Shown piece after piece: positions 1 to 7,934 of a stretch of 55,648 nt of DNA. Location: assembly GCA_002707205.1 (NCBI GenBank), contig PAMH01000012.1, positions 1 to 55,648 on the forward strand, given 5' to 3'. The position numbers and the translations under genes were made by a program. Within the stretch, counting starts at the first letter, position 1. Every line of letters starts with the position of its first letter. The DNA comes from Legionellales bacterium. GTDB lineage: Bacteria > Pseudomonadota > Gammaproteobacteria > UBA1113. The notes under the pieces were generated by a model. That model searched no databases. It was not told the origin of the DNA and saw only the letters and a list, made by a program, of their open reading frames with translations.

Positions 1-98
1 TTTTTTGGTTTAAGGATTTTACATATTTATCAACGAGTTACAACCTTTAATCCTATCTTATCCTATTTTTTGTCGTGGCCAGAGTTTAAGATCAAAAC

Positions 99-127
99 TT
101 GACCATTCCTTAATATTTTGTTAACAT
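99..127 (+). promoter_or_regulatory. Sigma70-type promoter of the small gene/yhhQ pair
   Basis: TTGACC at 99-104 and TAACAT at 122-127 are separated by 17 bases, a near-consensus -35/-10 pair. It lies about 30 bases upstream of the ATG at 159, so it probably drives the coupled pair that follows. This is a pattern match only. Confidence 0.5.
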
Positions 128-158
128 TCGGTCGGTTTATATTTGCTCAGGGAATAAC

Positions 159-428
159 ATGACGTTACGAGAATTTATACAAAGCTTATCTGAAATCACA
201 AAAGATTCTTTTAAGTACAGGAAAGGGTACGCATTAGACGCGATTAAGTTTGACCATACTGCAAACAGCTACAAAGTAATCATAAAAAAGAATTTACAAC
301 GTATTGCTTTAGAGAAACTGCCATCTGAAATAATCAGACACGAAGAAATTTACCATTTTTTATCACGCAAAGATTTAGAAACAGTTATCAGATTAGACAC
401 ATGGAATAAGCTTAATGAAGCATCTTAA
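159..428 (+). CDS. Small hypothetical protein coupled to the YhhQ-like transporter
   Basis: This encodes an 89-residue soluble, charged protein with no membrane segment and no domain I recognise. A GGGA element precedes the ATG and a good promoter lies upstream. Its last 14 bases overlap the start of the next gene in another frame, so the two are probably co-translated. That gives a context link to the transporter but does not reveal a function. I consider the gene real because of the promoter, the ribosome site and the coupling. Confidence 0.6.
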   Translation: MTLREFIQSLSEITKDSFKYRKGYALDAIKFDHTANSYKVIIKKNLQRIALEKLPSEIIRHEEIYHFLSRKDLETVIRLDTWNKLNEAS

Positions 429-1149
429 TATCACGAAAAATACTGAACAAAAAGACAAGCACCAGTATAGATTTTATGTATTATTGTTTGCCACATACTC
501 GATGTTAAGCTGTTTGACAATCGTGGCCGGCTCAAGAATTCTCCCTTTCCCTATCCCCTATGATTCGTCAATGACCGTTTTTGGTGGCACATTTGTGTTA
601 CCGTTAATGTTTTCGCTTCAAGACATCGTAACCGAGGTTTACGGCTACGAAAAAACAATCCGCATGATTAAGTGGGGTTTGGTAAATGTCATATTTTTTA
701 TAGGATTTATGGAAGTTATTATCCATCTGCCAGCGCCAGCAAACTCATATCATGATAGTGCTTATAAAACTGTTTTTTCGCCATTATGGCGTCATGTATT
801 AGCTTTAACTGTTGGCTTATTTGTTGGCGGTAAGCTTAATTCATTTCTGCTCGATAAATGGAAAAAGATGCTTAAGGGACGTAAACTTTGGGCTAGATTG
901 TTAGGCTCAAGTGCAATCGGTGAAATAACATTACAATTAATAGTAAGCTGTATAGGATGGATTGGTACCCTGAGCTTTAGTAGTGCTATATTGCCTTATG
1001 TTTTAATTTCTTACTTTATAAAATTATTTTTTACAACACTTACGGTTCCGGCTATTTACATGATTACCCATTGGCTTAAACGCGAAGAACAAACAGGCAG
1101 CAATTATGATGTCTTCGATAAAGAAAAACTGCTAAAGGTGGTTAAATAG
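415..1149 (+). CDS. yhhQ: YhhQ/VUT-family transporter (probable queuosine precursor transporter)
   Basis: This 244-residue inner-membrane protein has about six hydrophobic segments. It matches the YhhQ (COG1738/VUT) family, whose members import queuosine precursors such as preQ0/preQ1 for tRNA modification. The family-like stretch GTFVLPLMFSLQDIVTEVYGY lies around residues 59-79, and there is a conserved helix around IGEITLQL. The usual length is 220-250 residues, so the gene is complete. The start overlaps the upstream small gene by 14 bases. A diverged copy of its last 129 bases occurs at 2751-2879, so this locus was once duplicated. The substrate is inferred from the family only. Confidence 0.8.
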   Translation: MKHLNITKNTEQKDKHQYRFYVLLFATYSMLSCLTIVAGSRILPFPIPYDSSMTVFGGTFVLPLMFSLQDIVTEVYGYEKTIRMIKWGLVNVIFFIGFMEVIIHLPAPANSYHDSAYKTVFSPLWRHVLALTVGLFVGGKLNSFLLDKWKKMLKGRKLWARLLGSSAIGEITLQLIVSCIGWIGTLSFSSAILPYVLISYFIKLFFTTLTVPAIYMITHWLKREEQTGSNYDVFDKEKLLKVVK

Positions 1150-1440
1150 TATTTTTTTGAATATTAGATTATTGCTCATTACGTTTTACCTTGTATTTTT
1201 TATAATTATTGCTTCTTAAACAATGAGTTTAATATAATACAAAACATAGCAATAATCTCAACAATTATCGAACTACTTAAAAATCCAAACTTATTGTTTT
1301 TGATTTAAAGCCAAGGCAATGAAATCCATCAAGCAATATTGACCGGATTATTAAAGTCAAATGCAAGGAAATCACAAAGCAGCGTACATCATTAGCGGTA
1401 CTCTAATTAGCTTAATTTTAAGTCAATTTAAAATGTAATA
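1150..1440. other. AT-rich intergenic region without a recognised feature
   Basis: About 290 bases between the yhhQ-like stop and the conserved upstream block of the J-domain gene. I see no open frame with a ribosome site, no tRNA and no convincing terminator. It may contain decayed sequence. Confidence 0.4.
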
Positions 1441-1514
1441 TTGTTAATAATCCTTTAAGTTTAATAGATTAGAATTTAACTATAACATACGTAAACTTAC
1501 TAAAAAGGTGAAAC
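1441..1514 (+). promoter_or_regulatory. Upstream region shared by the two J-domain paralogs, copy 1
   Basis: The 80 bases 1441-1520 align without gaps to 13781-13860, in front of the second J-domain gene, with 63 identical positions by hand count. Both copies hold two TTTAA(G/C)T half-sites exactly 21 bases apart (here 1454-1460 and 1475-1481). That layout resembles a site for a dimeric response regulator on one face of the helix. The AGGTG before the ATG is the ribosome site. Shared regulation is inference. Confidence 0.55.
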
Positions 1515-2606
1515 ATGCGTGACTTTATTAAAAATCACTTTGATAAAAAAATAGAAAAGCTTAATGCGAAACGACCTGCTAAACTAGATTCGACTCTAAT
1601 ACAACGCGTGGACAAATACAATAAATCTGGTGCCTTTAGCAAATTCTTTACTGTATTGACTAGCTTTGGTTCTATTTGGAAAGATGTAGATAAAGTAGGT
1701 AAATATAGAAAAGAAAATAAAGTCATTGATAATTCAGTTAATAAAATTAATAAATCTAAAAACAACTTAATAGAAAAGCTAGATACTTATGAGACTAGCT
1801 TATGTATGGTTGATGAAGCAAACAAAGAAAGATATAGTAATTTAGAAGTTGAAATCAAAAAAGATATCTTAACAAAAAAAATTACATTTGATAATCTAAA
1901 TGATACTTTAGATAAAAAATTAGGCACTAACGTTAAAGCAGCGCATTTGATTGTGCAAGATAAACGTATTTACTCGACAATAAACTACCACACTAATCTG
2001 TTAAAAGACGCCTTAAAGGACTTAAAATATCCTGAAAATAAATTTAATGAATACATTAGCAAAACTCAAAGTAAACAACCTAATTATTCAAAATTTATGA
2101 CGAGACTTAAAGCTGAAAATCAAAAAGAATTTGACGAATTATACACAAAGGCTCCTTATAGCATGCAAGACCACTATTCTAAAGATGATATTTATAAGTG
2201 GCACGCAGATGTGTTGGAAATAAATTTACCAGCTTCAAGCAAGGAAAATGTTTCTATTAAAAAATCATATCGGGCTAAAAGCCTAGCTTATCACCCCGAT
2301 AAAAATGCAAGTAATAATAAAAAAGCTGCAGAGTCCCTATTTAAGCATGTCCAGGCAGCTTATGAGTTCTTTACAAAAAATCCGGCGGGAATAGATATAA
2401 TTAAAAATAATGAACTTACATATACACATCGCAAAACTCTAGAATCTCATAATTTCTTGGCAGGAAAAAGCGTAAAAACTGAAGAAAATTCACAAACAGC
2501 TAAAGTCAGTGCGCTAAAAACTGGATTTTTCCACCAGCTCGAAAATGCGCCTGAGGCTGAAAATACTGCTCCTGAAGTTAACAGTAGACCAAAGCTTAGA
2601 AGTTAA
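1515..2606 (+). CDS. J-domain (DnaJ-like) protein of effector-like architecture, paralog 1
   Basis: This 363-residue soluble protein has a J-domain near the C-terminus, with the HPD tripeptide at residues 260-262 inside AYHPDKNAS. The HPD motif normally stimulates the ATPase of an Hsp70. Genuine DnaJ has its J-domain at the N-terminus followed by G/F and zinc-finger regions, and none of these is present. The N-terminal 230 residues are lysine-rich, helical in appearance and shared with the paralog at 13855 (RPAKL, KYN-SG, SFGSI, QPNYS). No signal peptide is seen. The C-terminal tail is acidic and rich in E, N and P. A type IV-secreted host-targeted effector is a reasonable guess in a Legionella-like organism, but the sequence does not prove it. 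Confidence 0.7.
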   Translation: MRDFIKNHFDKKIEKLNAKRPAKLDSTLIQRVDKYNKSGAFSKFFTVLTSFGSIWKDVDKVGKYRKENKVIDNSVNKINKSKNNLIEKLDTYETSLCMVDEANKERYSNLEVEIKKDILTKKITFDNLNDTLDKKLGTNVKAAHLIVQDKRIYSTINYHTNLLKDALKDLKYPENKFNEYISKTQSKQPNYSKFMTRLKAENQKEFDELYTKAPYSMQDHYSKDDIYKWHADVLEINLPASSKENVSIKKSYRAKSLAYHPDKNASNNKKAAESLFKHVQAAYEFFTKNPAGIDIIKNNELTYTHRKTLESHNFLAGKSVKTEENSQTAKVSALKTGFFHQLENAPEAENTAPEVNSRPKLRS

Positions 2607-2666
2607 TAAGCAAAAAATGTCATTTTCATGTATTTTAAATAAATACTTAATAACAAACCTCACATC

Positions 2667-2687
2667 GGCGGTCTGACACTGACCGCC
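2667..2687 (+). terminator. GC-rich stem-loop after the J-domain gene
   Basis: GGCGGTC at 2667-2673 pairs perfectly with GACCGCC at 2681-2687 around a 7-base loop, about 60 bases after the stop. No strong T-tract follows, so it may be a weak terminator or an mRNA 3' stabiliser. Confidence 0.45.
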
Positions 2688-2748
2688 TTACAAAGTAAAT
2701 AGTCAGAAAATTAATAAGTCGCGAAAAGTAAACCTTGACTATCCGCTA

Positions 2749-2879
2749 TCAAATTATTTTTTACAACACTTACCGTGCCACTAATCTACGCAATTACCCA
2801 CTGGCTTAAGCGCGAAGAAAAAGTGAGAAATACTTATGATATCTTGGATAAAGGTAAGATTTTTAGGGTGGTTAAGTGA
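2749..2879 (+). pseudogene. Remnant of a second yhhQ-like gene (3' end only)
   Basis: Bases 2751-2879 align without gaps to 1021-1149, the 3' end of the intact yhhQ-like gene, at about 95 of 129 positions. The translated end (KLFFTTLTVPLIY, THWLKREE, and a closing VVK before the stop) is clearly the same protein tail. The rest of the second copy is missing. The J-domain gene now lies between the intact gene and this fragment. Confidence 0.85.
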
Positions 2880-3012
2880 ATACAAAGCTCAATCCGTTTT
2901 TGTATGGTGTGAAATAGCATTTAGTTTTAAAAATTTATATACAGATATTATTTATATTCTGAACATAATAAAAATCTTATCGTCAATATTTCCCATTTAT
3001 GACGATAAGCGT

Positions 3013-3018
3013 TATAAT
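3013..3018 (+). promoter_or_regulatory. Consensus -10 box TATAAT before a 33-codon frame
   Basis: A perfect TATAAT sits 27 bases before the ATG at 3045. A weak -35 (TTCCCA at 2990-2995) lies at 17-base spacing. It would drive the short frame and the structured segment that follow. Confidence 0.4.
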
Positions 3019-3044
3019 TAAAATTAGAAGTAAAGGGTATTTCC

Positions 3045-3146
3045 ATGAAAATTAAAGAATTCAAAGCTGGCAGCTATAAAAATCAATACTGTAGTAGCCC
3101 CTCATTAGGGTTTGAATATGATGTCGTCAAGGGAGTATATTCTTAA
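3045..3146 (+). CDS. Short ORF (33 aa), possibly the remnant N-terminus of a Fic-type protein
   Basis: An ATG preceded by AAAGGG at good spacing opens a 33-residue frame whose start, MKIKEFKAGSYKNQY, resembles the beginning of many Fic-domain proteins (a K-[SA]-G-x-Y-x-Q-Y pattern). No Fic catalytic motif follows, so if related it is a fossil fragment. It could instead be a leader peptide for the structured RNA that overlaps its end. Either reading is weak. Confidence 0.3.
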   Translation: MKIKEFKAGSYKNQYCSSPSLGFEYDVVKGVYS

Positions 3147-3192
3147 TCGCAGCAAAGCTGCATAAACCGGATAGGTTTTAGGGGGCAACTCC
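3132..3192 (+). ncRNA. Possible structured RNA (three nested or adjacent stems)
   Basis: GGAGT (3132-3136) can pair with ACTCC (3188-3192). Inside it, GCAGC-AAA-GCTGC (3149-3161) and AAACC with GGTTT (3164-3168 and 3074-equivalent bases 3174-3178) form two hairpins, giving a three-way junction of 61 bases. A promoter and a short frame lie directly upstream. I cannot match it to a known RNA family. It may equally be a recombination site or chance. Confidence 0.3.
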
Positions 3193-3252
3193 AATTTAAA
3201 ATTAGAATATCATTTTAAATCAATTCGTTAAATATTTTAGTGTAAGAAAGGG

Positions 3253-3705
3253 CTAAGTAATTTTTACATTGTTATGTAAAATTAGAGTTGACTTAAAAGC
3301 AAGCTTAACAGCGCATGCCATGCACTTTTCTTTTGGGTTTTCTGCTGGATATTTGATATTTGCATGAAAAGGATTTGTTCCCTTTACATCATCTTTTTCT
3401 ATACTACAACCGATTTCAAATACATCCCTTGCAGCTATTTCAGCATAACCGCTATAGCCATAATGCGTTGGATGTTTTTTATAATGCTCTATACCCAGAG
3501 TGTGCTTATCACCTTCATAATAAGATATCCGATTTACTGATAGTTCCCAAGGATTTCTATTATCGATAAATAAACTGGGTCTAGCAATATTGTTGTCTAT
3601 GTCAATTTTGGTTTTTAAACTTTTACGTTCAAATCCACAAAAGATACTTCTCGCTAAAAGCTCATCAGGCGAAATACTTTCAGGCAAAGCTATTTCATTT
3701 TTCAT
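3253..3705 (-). CDS. Hypothetical protein, third gene of the TIGR04255-led trio
   Basis: A 150-residue soluble protein that I do not recognise. It has an NPFHANI segment near residue 111 and a C-terminal CMACAVKLAFKS segment with two close cysteines. Its ATG shares one base with the stop of the gene before it (TAATG), so it is translationally coupled. The module is therefore three co-expressed genes in the order TIGR04255 protein, repeat protein, this protein. No function can be read from the sequence. The tight coupling suggests a complex or a balanced-dose system. Confidence 0.65.
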   Translation of the reverse strand: MKNEIALPESISPDELLARSIFCGFERKSLKTKIDIDNNIARPSLFIDNRNPWELSVNRISYYEGDKHTLGIEHYKKHPTHYGYSGYAEIAARDVFEIGCSIEKDDVKGTNPFHANIKYPAENPKEKCMACAVKLAFKSTLILHNNVKIT

Positions 3706-4280
3706 TAGCTAGCAAAATCGTCTATTATTGCTAATAATTCTTCAATACGATCAATATTCAATTTACCACATATAGTTTCGTCTGTGGAACTAATAAATCC
3801 GCCATACAAAATTTTTTCATCCGAAGAAAAAAATACAGACAAGCTACCATAAGCCATGTCTGTCCATACTAAAGCAACACAACCATCAGGATGATAGTCA
3901 ATATAGGGAACTGTATTAAATGAAGATAAAATATTTTTATTAATACTCAAAAAACGACGGCAAAATTCCGCAGATGAATCATCTATCTCAATATCTTGAT
4001 TAATTGCTTGAGGACATTGCAATGCCTCTTCAATCTCATCTTCCAAGCATATCAACTCTTTCCTGTTATTAAGCTCCTTCCGAAAATCTTGAAATGATGT
4101 AATTTCTAAATGCTTTTTAGGTAAGTTTTTAGACTCACAAGAATCATCATTTGATGTAATTTCTACATGCTTTTTAAGTAACTTTTTAGACTCATAAGAA
4201 TCATCATTTGCAGAAGGTGCGCTATAATATGAGAAAGAACTATCAATATAATTTGGTTTTACACTTATAAGACTATTCAT
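3705..4280 (-). CDS. Hypothetical repeat-containing protein, second gene of the trio
   Basis: A 191-residue acidic soluble protein. The chosen start is the ATG at 4280, which overlaps the upstream stop as ATGA; an in-frame ATG at 4295 is less likely. Residues about 29-66 are two 19-residue tandem copies beginning SNDDS and ending EIT, encoded by 57-bp DNA repeats (4096-4152 and 4153-4209) that differ at only four bases. The C-terminal 120 residues look like a compact alpha/beta domain (VPYIDYHPDGCVALVWTD, GGFISSTDE). I know no family for it. Confidence 0.65.
   Translation of the reverse strand: MNSLISVKPNYIDSSFSYYSAPSANDDSYESKKLLKKHVEITSNDDSCESKNLPKKHLEITSFQDFRKELNNRKELICLEDEIEEALQCPQAINQDIEIDDSSAEFCRRFLSINKNILSSFNTVPYIDYHPDGCVALVWTDMAYGSLSVFFSSDEKILYGGFISSTDETICGKLNIDRIEELLAIIDDFAS
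4096..4209. repeat. Two-copy 57-bp tandem repeat inside the trio's second gene
   Basis: Copies 4096-4152 and 4153-4209 match at 53 of 57 positions. The length is a multiple of three, so the repeat adds exactly 19 residues without disturbing the frame. The low divergence points to recent slippage. Confidence 0.85.
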
Positions 4281-4999
4281 AAAATACCTCCACACCCAAT
4301 TTCCTTTAAGTATTCTTCTGTTAAAGATTTTTTGAAATTTCCCTTTAAAAAATCATGCGCTTCATCGATAGTTTCCATTATAGAGTCAATATCAAGAAAT
4401 TTTTTATCTTCACATATGGTATCTAAATCCAAACTTGAACCTTTAAATTTTCTTTGAAAAGTTGAATCACTTGAAAATTGCAAAATACACTTAAATTTAT
4501 TATTTGGCATAACTGTTTTTAAATAATTTTCTTTATTTTTTAAAATATCTGTTCCATTCAACCCTATAGTTAAAGTCGACTCTTCAAATACATTTTTATC
4601 TTTAAAAAAATTTACATATCTTAGCCCAAATCTGTTTATCCGGTTTATAATTTCTATTTCAAATATCTTATCTAAAATAAATTTAATTTCATCTTTAAAC
4701 TTTATCCAACCACTATATGGCATGGCGCATTTTACTATTAATGAATTTCTCCCAATAAGTATTTGGTAATTATCATTATACATACAATATAAAGGTTGAA
4801 ATTTTAATACTGGATCCATTTCAAGCATTTGTTCGGGAAAATTACTGTTCTGTAATTTATTGTGTTCAGGGTAACTTTCTTTCAGCTCATTATAGATCAA
4901 TCCGAAAATGGCATCTTTTGGAACTTTTGCATCAAACCTAATCTCAATAAATGCATCTTTAAGATGGTTAACAGCAAAGCCATTTTCAGCGTTAGACAT
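4277..4999 (-). CDS. TIGR04255 family protein, first gene of a coupled trio
   Basis: This 240-residue soluble protein fits the sporadically distributed TIGR04255 family. It has an N-terminal AFIEIRFDAKVP strand, a central IGRNSLIVKC segment, a W-x-K-F-K-DEI helix, and RFGLRYVNFF around residue 143. The family's biochemical role is unknown to me, and its members occur patchily on accessory DNA. The stop overlaps the next gene's start as ATGA, so at least three genes form one translational unit. Patchy distribution plus coupling on an island makes a defence or toxin-antitoxin role worth testing, but that is inference. Confidence 0.72.
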   Translation of the reverse strand: MSNAENGFAVNHLKDAFIEIRFDAKVPKDAIFGLIYNELKESYPEHNKLQNSNFPEQMLEMDPVLKFQPLYCMYNDNYQILIGRNSLIVKCAMPYSGWIKFKDEIKFILDKIFEIEIINRINRFGLRYVNFFKDKNVFEESTLTIGLNGTDILKNKENYLKTVMPNNKFKCILQFSSDSTFQRKFKGSSLDLDTICEDKKFLDIDSIMETIDEAHDFLKGNFKKSLTEEYLKEIGCGGIL

Positions 5000-5190
5000 A
5001 TTAAATCCCTGAATAAAAATTTTTAAAACTAATTACAAGTATACCACATCAAAAACAAACTATTGCTACGATTTTCATCACAAATGAGCACAACAGACAG
5101 TTTAAATACACAATGGCACAAATTTTATAGAAGATTTAACCATCTAGTCTTTTTTATTGACATGCAACTTCTTGATAAATAACCAAGTTT

Positions 5191-5236
5191 AAAAAAAATG
5201 CCTTATAAAAATCATCTCTGACATTATAAGGCATTT
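5191..5236 (-). terminator. Rho-independent terminator of the 5272-6012 gene
   Basis: A perfect 13-base-pair stem (5196-5208 with 5224-5236) encloses a 15-base loop. Read on the minus strand it is followed by a run of eight T. It lies 36 bases beyond the stop of the minus-strand gene ending at 5272. Confidence 0.85.
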
Positions 5237-5271
5237 GTTTGCTGTGTATTAGTTACCCTGAAACTGACTTA

Positions 5272-6012
5272 TTATCGTGGTGATAAAGTTTTTGTTTCCA
5301 TTTGTGTATTTCTATTTTCATCAGCTAACTCAATAGATTCATAAATAGTTATATAATTGTAAATTCCATCTTTAGTTCGAACGCATTGACGTTTATCAAA
5401 TCCAAATCTTTCAATAAGTTCATCGCTAATCATGGAAATAGTAGTTCCTGTATATAATATTCCAGGTTCTTCTGATGCTTTGAAACACTTATGCTGAGAA
5501 ATATCATTACCACTAGTTTTATAGTAACCAAATGTATTAGTTCCAGCATTGTAGTAACTGGATGTATTACGTGAAGAAGAATAAGTCGAACTAAAAGCAG
5601 CAGACTCACCAGAACTGATATATTTGCTTTCCCAGGACTGTTTTGCTCCAAGTTTTTTTAAGACTTCCCAAGCGTTATCTACGTCATGATGCATTTTGTT
5701 ATATTCGGTACAATCAATAATATCTTCTCTAAAATCAATCGGTAACTTTACATGTTTAATATAAACTTTATCTTTAATAACACTAGTCTTCTTAATTAGC
5801 GTACTTGCTTCTTCATAAGTTAAATTCACGGTTTGGAGGACGGCATTTATTTTTTCATCATAAAAGTCTTTCACCGCTGAATTACGGCGCATAGAGTCCT
5901 CAGAGCAAAACATACTACCAATAGTATCCCAACAATGCGTACTATGTTTAGCATTGTTAAATAAAGCGATTAATACTTGAGCTTTATCTAAACCACTTAT
6001 ATCAATTAACAC
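5272..6012 (-). CDS. Hypothetical protein with phage-protein-like N-terminus
   Basis: A 246-residue soluble protein. The opening MLIDISGLDKAQVLIALFNNAKHS resembles the N-terminal segment of small phage/prophage proteins of unknown function (D-[IV]-S-x-LDK-x-EVL-x-ALYN-x-[AS]). The middle (residues about 150-180) is unusually rich in S, Y, N and T, as a flexible linker. The C-terminal part (MISDELIERFGF, IYNYITIYE) looks folded. A strong terminator follows. The function is unknown. Confidence 0.65.
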   Translation of the reverse strand: MLIDISGLDKAQVLIALFNNAKHSTHCWDTIGSMFCSEDSMRRNSAVKDFYDEKINAVLQTVNLTYEEASTLIKKTSVIKDKVYIKHVKLPIDFREDIIDCTEYNKMHHDVDNAWEVLKKLGAKQSWESKYISSGESAAFSSTYSSSRNTSSYYNAGTNTFGYYKTSGNDISQHKCFKASEEPGILYTGTTISMISDELIERFGFDKRQCVRTKDGIYNYITIYESIELADENRNTQMETKTLSPR

Positions 6013-6212
6013 TATATATCTCCTGTAATTTTAATAGTTATTATAAAAGACCATCATACATTCAAAAAACGTAATTTTACCAATGTGGCCACATTATATA
6101 ATATATTTATTTTTTTTCGCCAACTTATATTTTGCATCAACCAAAATTAAAAATGCCCCCTACTAAAAACATTCCAACAACGTAATCAGCAAATAAAAAT
6201 ACCGTTCTAATG

Positions 6213-6237
6213 TCATGAAAATTATAGAAAAATAAAA
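6213..6237. repeat. 25-bp exact direct repeat, left copy
   Basis: The 25 bases from TCATGAAAATTATAG onward are identical to 7935-7959, in the same orientation. The two copies bracket four minus-strand genes (6281-7819), including the Clp-fold protease, and may mark the ends of an inserted cassette. Confidence 0.8.
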
Positions 6238-6280
6238 CCGGACAACAGCAATAAAATCATCTGTATTAATAAATTACCCA

Positions 6281-6457
6281 TTAATATTTATCAATGATTT
6301 TAATTGAATACTGTTTCCCGTCACTAAATCTAATTTTAGGTTTTTCAATCTCAATACTGCTTCGGGACATACCAAATGCAATTTTATCTAAATCTTTAGA
6401 TGCTTGCGGGTCTCGTAATATCTTTTTCAATAGCTCATGTTTTCCATAGCTTTTCAT
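6281..6457 (-). CDS. Small hypothetical protein (58 aa)
   Basis: A continuous 58-codon frame with an ATG start, lysine-rich and soluble (begins MKSYGKHELLKKIL; contains FGMSRSSIEIEKPKIRF). It is the last minus-strand gene inside the 25-bp repeats, 27 bases after the small gene at 6485. Coding composition matches its neighbours. No family was recognised. Confidence 0.5.
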   Translation of the reverse strand: MKSYGKHELLKKILRDPQASKDLDKIAFGMSRSSIEIEKPKIRFSDGKQYSIKIIDKY

Positions 6458-6484
6458 AACTGGCTTCTCTGAAGGCGTTCAATG

Positions 6485-6649
6485 CTATTTTTTTTGTCTT
6501 TCATAATCAATTTTTATTTTTTTTATAAGCTTTTCAAATGGAGTGCTTGGAATATCATCACGAGAATTTTTATCATAAAGTTTAGAAGATTCAATATTTC
6601 TTTGATTTATTTTCTCATATATTTTGTGCATACCGTTATCATTACTCAT
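6485..6649 (-). CDS. Small hypothetical protein (54 aa)
   Basis: A 54-codon frame starting MSNDNGMHKIYEKINQRN and ending in a lysine-rich tail. It is charged and likely helical. It lies 82 bases after the protease gene and 27 bases before the next small gene, so it is probably in the same transcript. No function can be assigned. Confidence 0.45.
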   Translation of the reverse strand: MSNDNGMHKIYEKINQRNIESSKLYDKNSRDDIPSTPFEKLIKKIKIDYERQKK

Positions 6650-6731
6650 TGCTATTACTCTTTATTTCTTCTTTATCTTGACCATGTGGGCTATTATCGC
6701 TCTGGGGTTAATACAGAATTAAAGCGCTTGT

Positions 6732-7616
6732 TTATATTCTTTTTATGTAACAACTATTTCCAGTGTGATTTTCAATTATTTTAATTGCATTTGTGTTAGA
6801 TAAGGTATGATTAAAGCAGTGATGCACAGATAAAACTAAATCTTGCAAACTTTGATCAGACTCAAGCTCTAGGACATTAAGCCCTATTTCTTTGCATTTT
6901 TCCATATGTATGTGTTTACTATGAGTCTTATGATCGTTAAAGCTGGAAAGGTATTCAACAATCTTATTGGCTTTTGCTTCCTTGTCTGGGTCGTCAGAGA
7001 ACATCACTTCCTTTAGCTGAGTTTCCACAAACTCTTTTGCCCAATTTATGGCTTCTTCACACTGGGTGATAAATCCAGGAGATAATTGAGATAAGATTGG
7101 CTGCCATTTAATATAATACTTTTGATCTTCACTAATTTCATCGCAGGCCTTTTTCACATCTTCAATAATAGCATTAACCGCGGCACCACGTATTTGCGGA
7201 TCAATAGGCCCAAGATTTGACTGCTTCCCCATTATAATTTGCTTTGCTGAGCATGCAATCATTGTTCCAGCAGACATACTTACATGAGGAACTATAACCC
7301 TAATATCATCATCAAAAACTACCCTTAAGTAATTAACCAGAGATTCAGTTGCTGCTATATCCCCGCCAGGTGTATGCAACATTAAATCAAGACCCTGCTT
7401 TTTATTAAGCCCATGAATACACATCATAAAGCCATTTTTATCATCATCAATAATACTGGCATCAACAGATGGCTCATTACTCAACCACCCAGAATAATAA
7501 GCAATAACGTTTCTTTCCGTATACTTATGAAGCTTTGCTAAGTGGCGCCGCCTAACAACGTCAAACACATTTCCACTCTCAATAATTTCCTCTTGGATAG
7601 CTTTCCAATTTGACAT
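6732..7616 (-). CDS. SDH-type Clp-fold serine protease (PF01972-like)
   Basis: A 294-residue cytosolic protein with the crotonase/Clp fold of the 'serine dehydrogenase proteinase' family. HTPGGD at residues 81-86 forms the oxyanion loop, the probable nucleophile is S115 in VSMSAGTM, and GPIDPQ at 136-141 carries the conserved aspartate region. No signal peptide or membrane anchor is seen, unlike SppA or NfeD-linked proteases. A C-terminal extension of about 80 residues (SFNDHKTHSKHIHMEKCKEIGL) is typical of this family. The gene is flanked by small genes and by exact 25-bp repeats, so it travels as a cassette. The biological target is unknown. Confidence 0.82.
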   Translation of the reverse strand: MSNWKAIQEEIIESGNVFDVVRRRHLAKLHKYTERNVIAYYSGWLSNEPSVDASIIDDDKNGFMMCIHGLNKKQGLDLMLHTPGGDIAATESLVNYLRVVFDDDIRVIVPHVSMSAGTMIACSAKQIIMGKQSNLGPIDPQIRGAAVNAIIEDVKKACDEISEDQKYYIKWQPILSQLSPGFITQCEEAINWAKEFVETQLKEVMFSDDPDKEAKANKIVEYLSSFNDHKTHSKHIHMEKCKEIGLNVLELESDQSLQDLVLSVHHCFNHTLSNTNAIKIIENHTGNSCYIKRI

Positions 7617-7633
7617 AATAAGACCTTTTCTTT

Positions 7634-7819
7634 TTAGGATTTGAACAAATCAAAATCAGCACAACTACCAGAATTGTAAGAAAGCGTGGTTTTGGGTCTA
7701 GGAAGAAACATATTAGCTGTTTTCTTAGTTTGAGTTTTAGTATTTACACCTAACTCAACAAATCTAGATATCTTCAATTCAAGTTCAGATATTTTTTCTT
7801 GTTTGAATTTTTTACTCAT
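7634..7819 (-). CDS. Small hypothetical protein (61 aa) upstream of the protease
   Basis: The chosen start is the ATG at 7819, because GGGAGCC sits just before it; an in-frame ATG at 7834 would place that ribosome site inside the gene. The product is basic and begins MSKKFKQEKISELELKISRF, a short probable helix, followed by a loose tail. It lies 17 bases from the protease gene, so the two are probably co-transcribed; a partner or antitoxin-like role is possible but unsupported. Confidence 0.55.
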   Translation of the reverse strand: MSKKFKQEKISELELKISRFVELGVNTKTQTKKTANMFLPRPKTTLSYNSGSCADFDLFKS

Positions 7820-7934
7820 TGCATTGGCTCCCATTAATACCCCGCATCAACAAATGACATGACGGTTAAAGCACAAAGTGCCTCATATACCAATTATACA
7901 CCATAAATATTCATTAAAAAATTAAGAAATAACA

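Noticed and set aside
2836-3021. A 61-codon frame starting MISWIKVRFLG
   Set aside because: Its first part is the transporter remnant read in a different frame, and the rest is low-complexity; no ribosome site.
6482-6784. A 100-codon hydrophobic plus-strand frame
   Set aside because: It is the antisense of AT-rich small genes and the protease end; the phenylalanine- and isoleucine-rich product is an artefact of composition.
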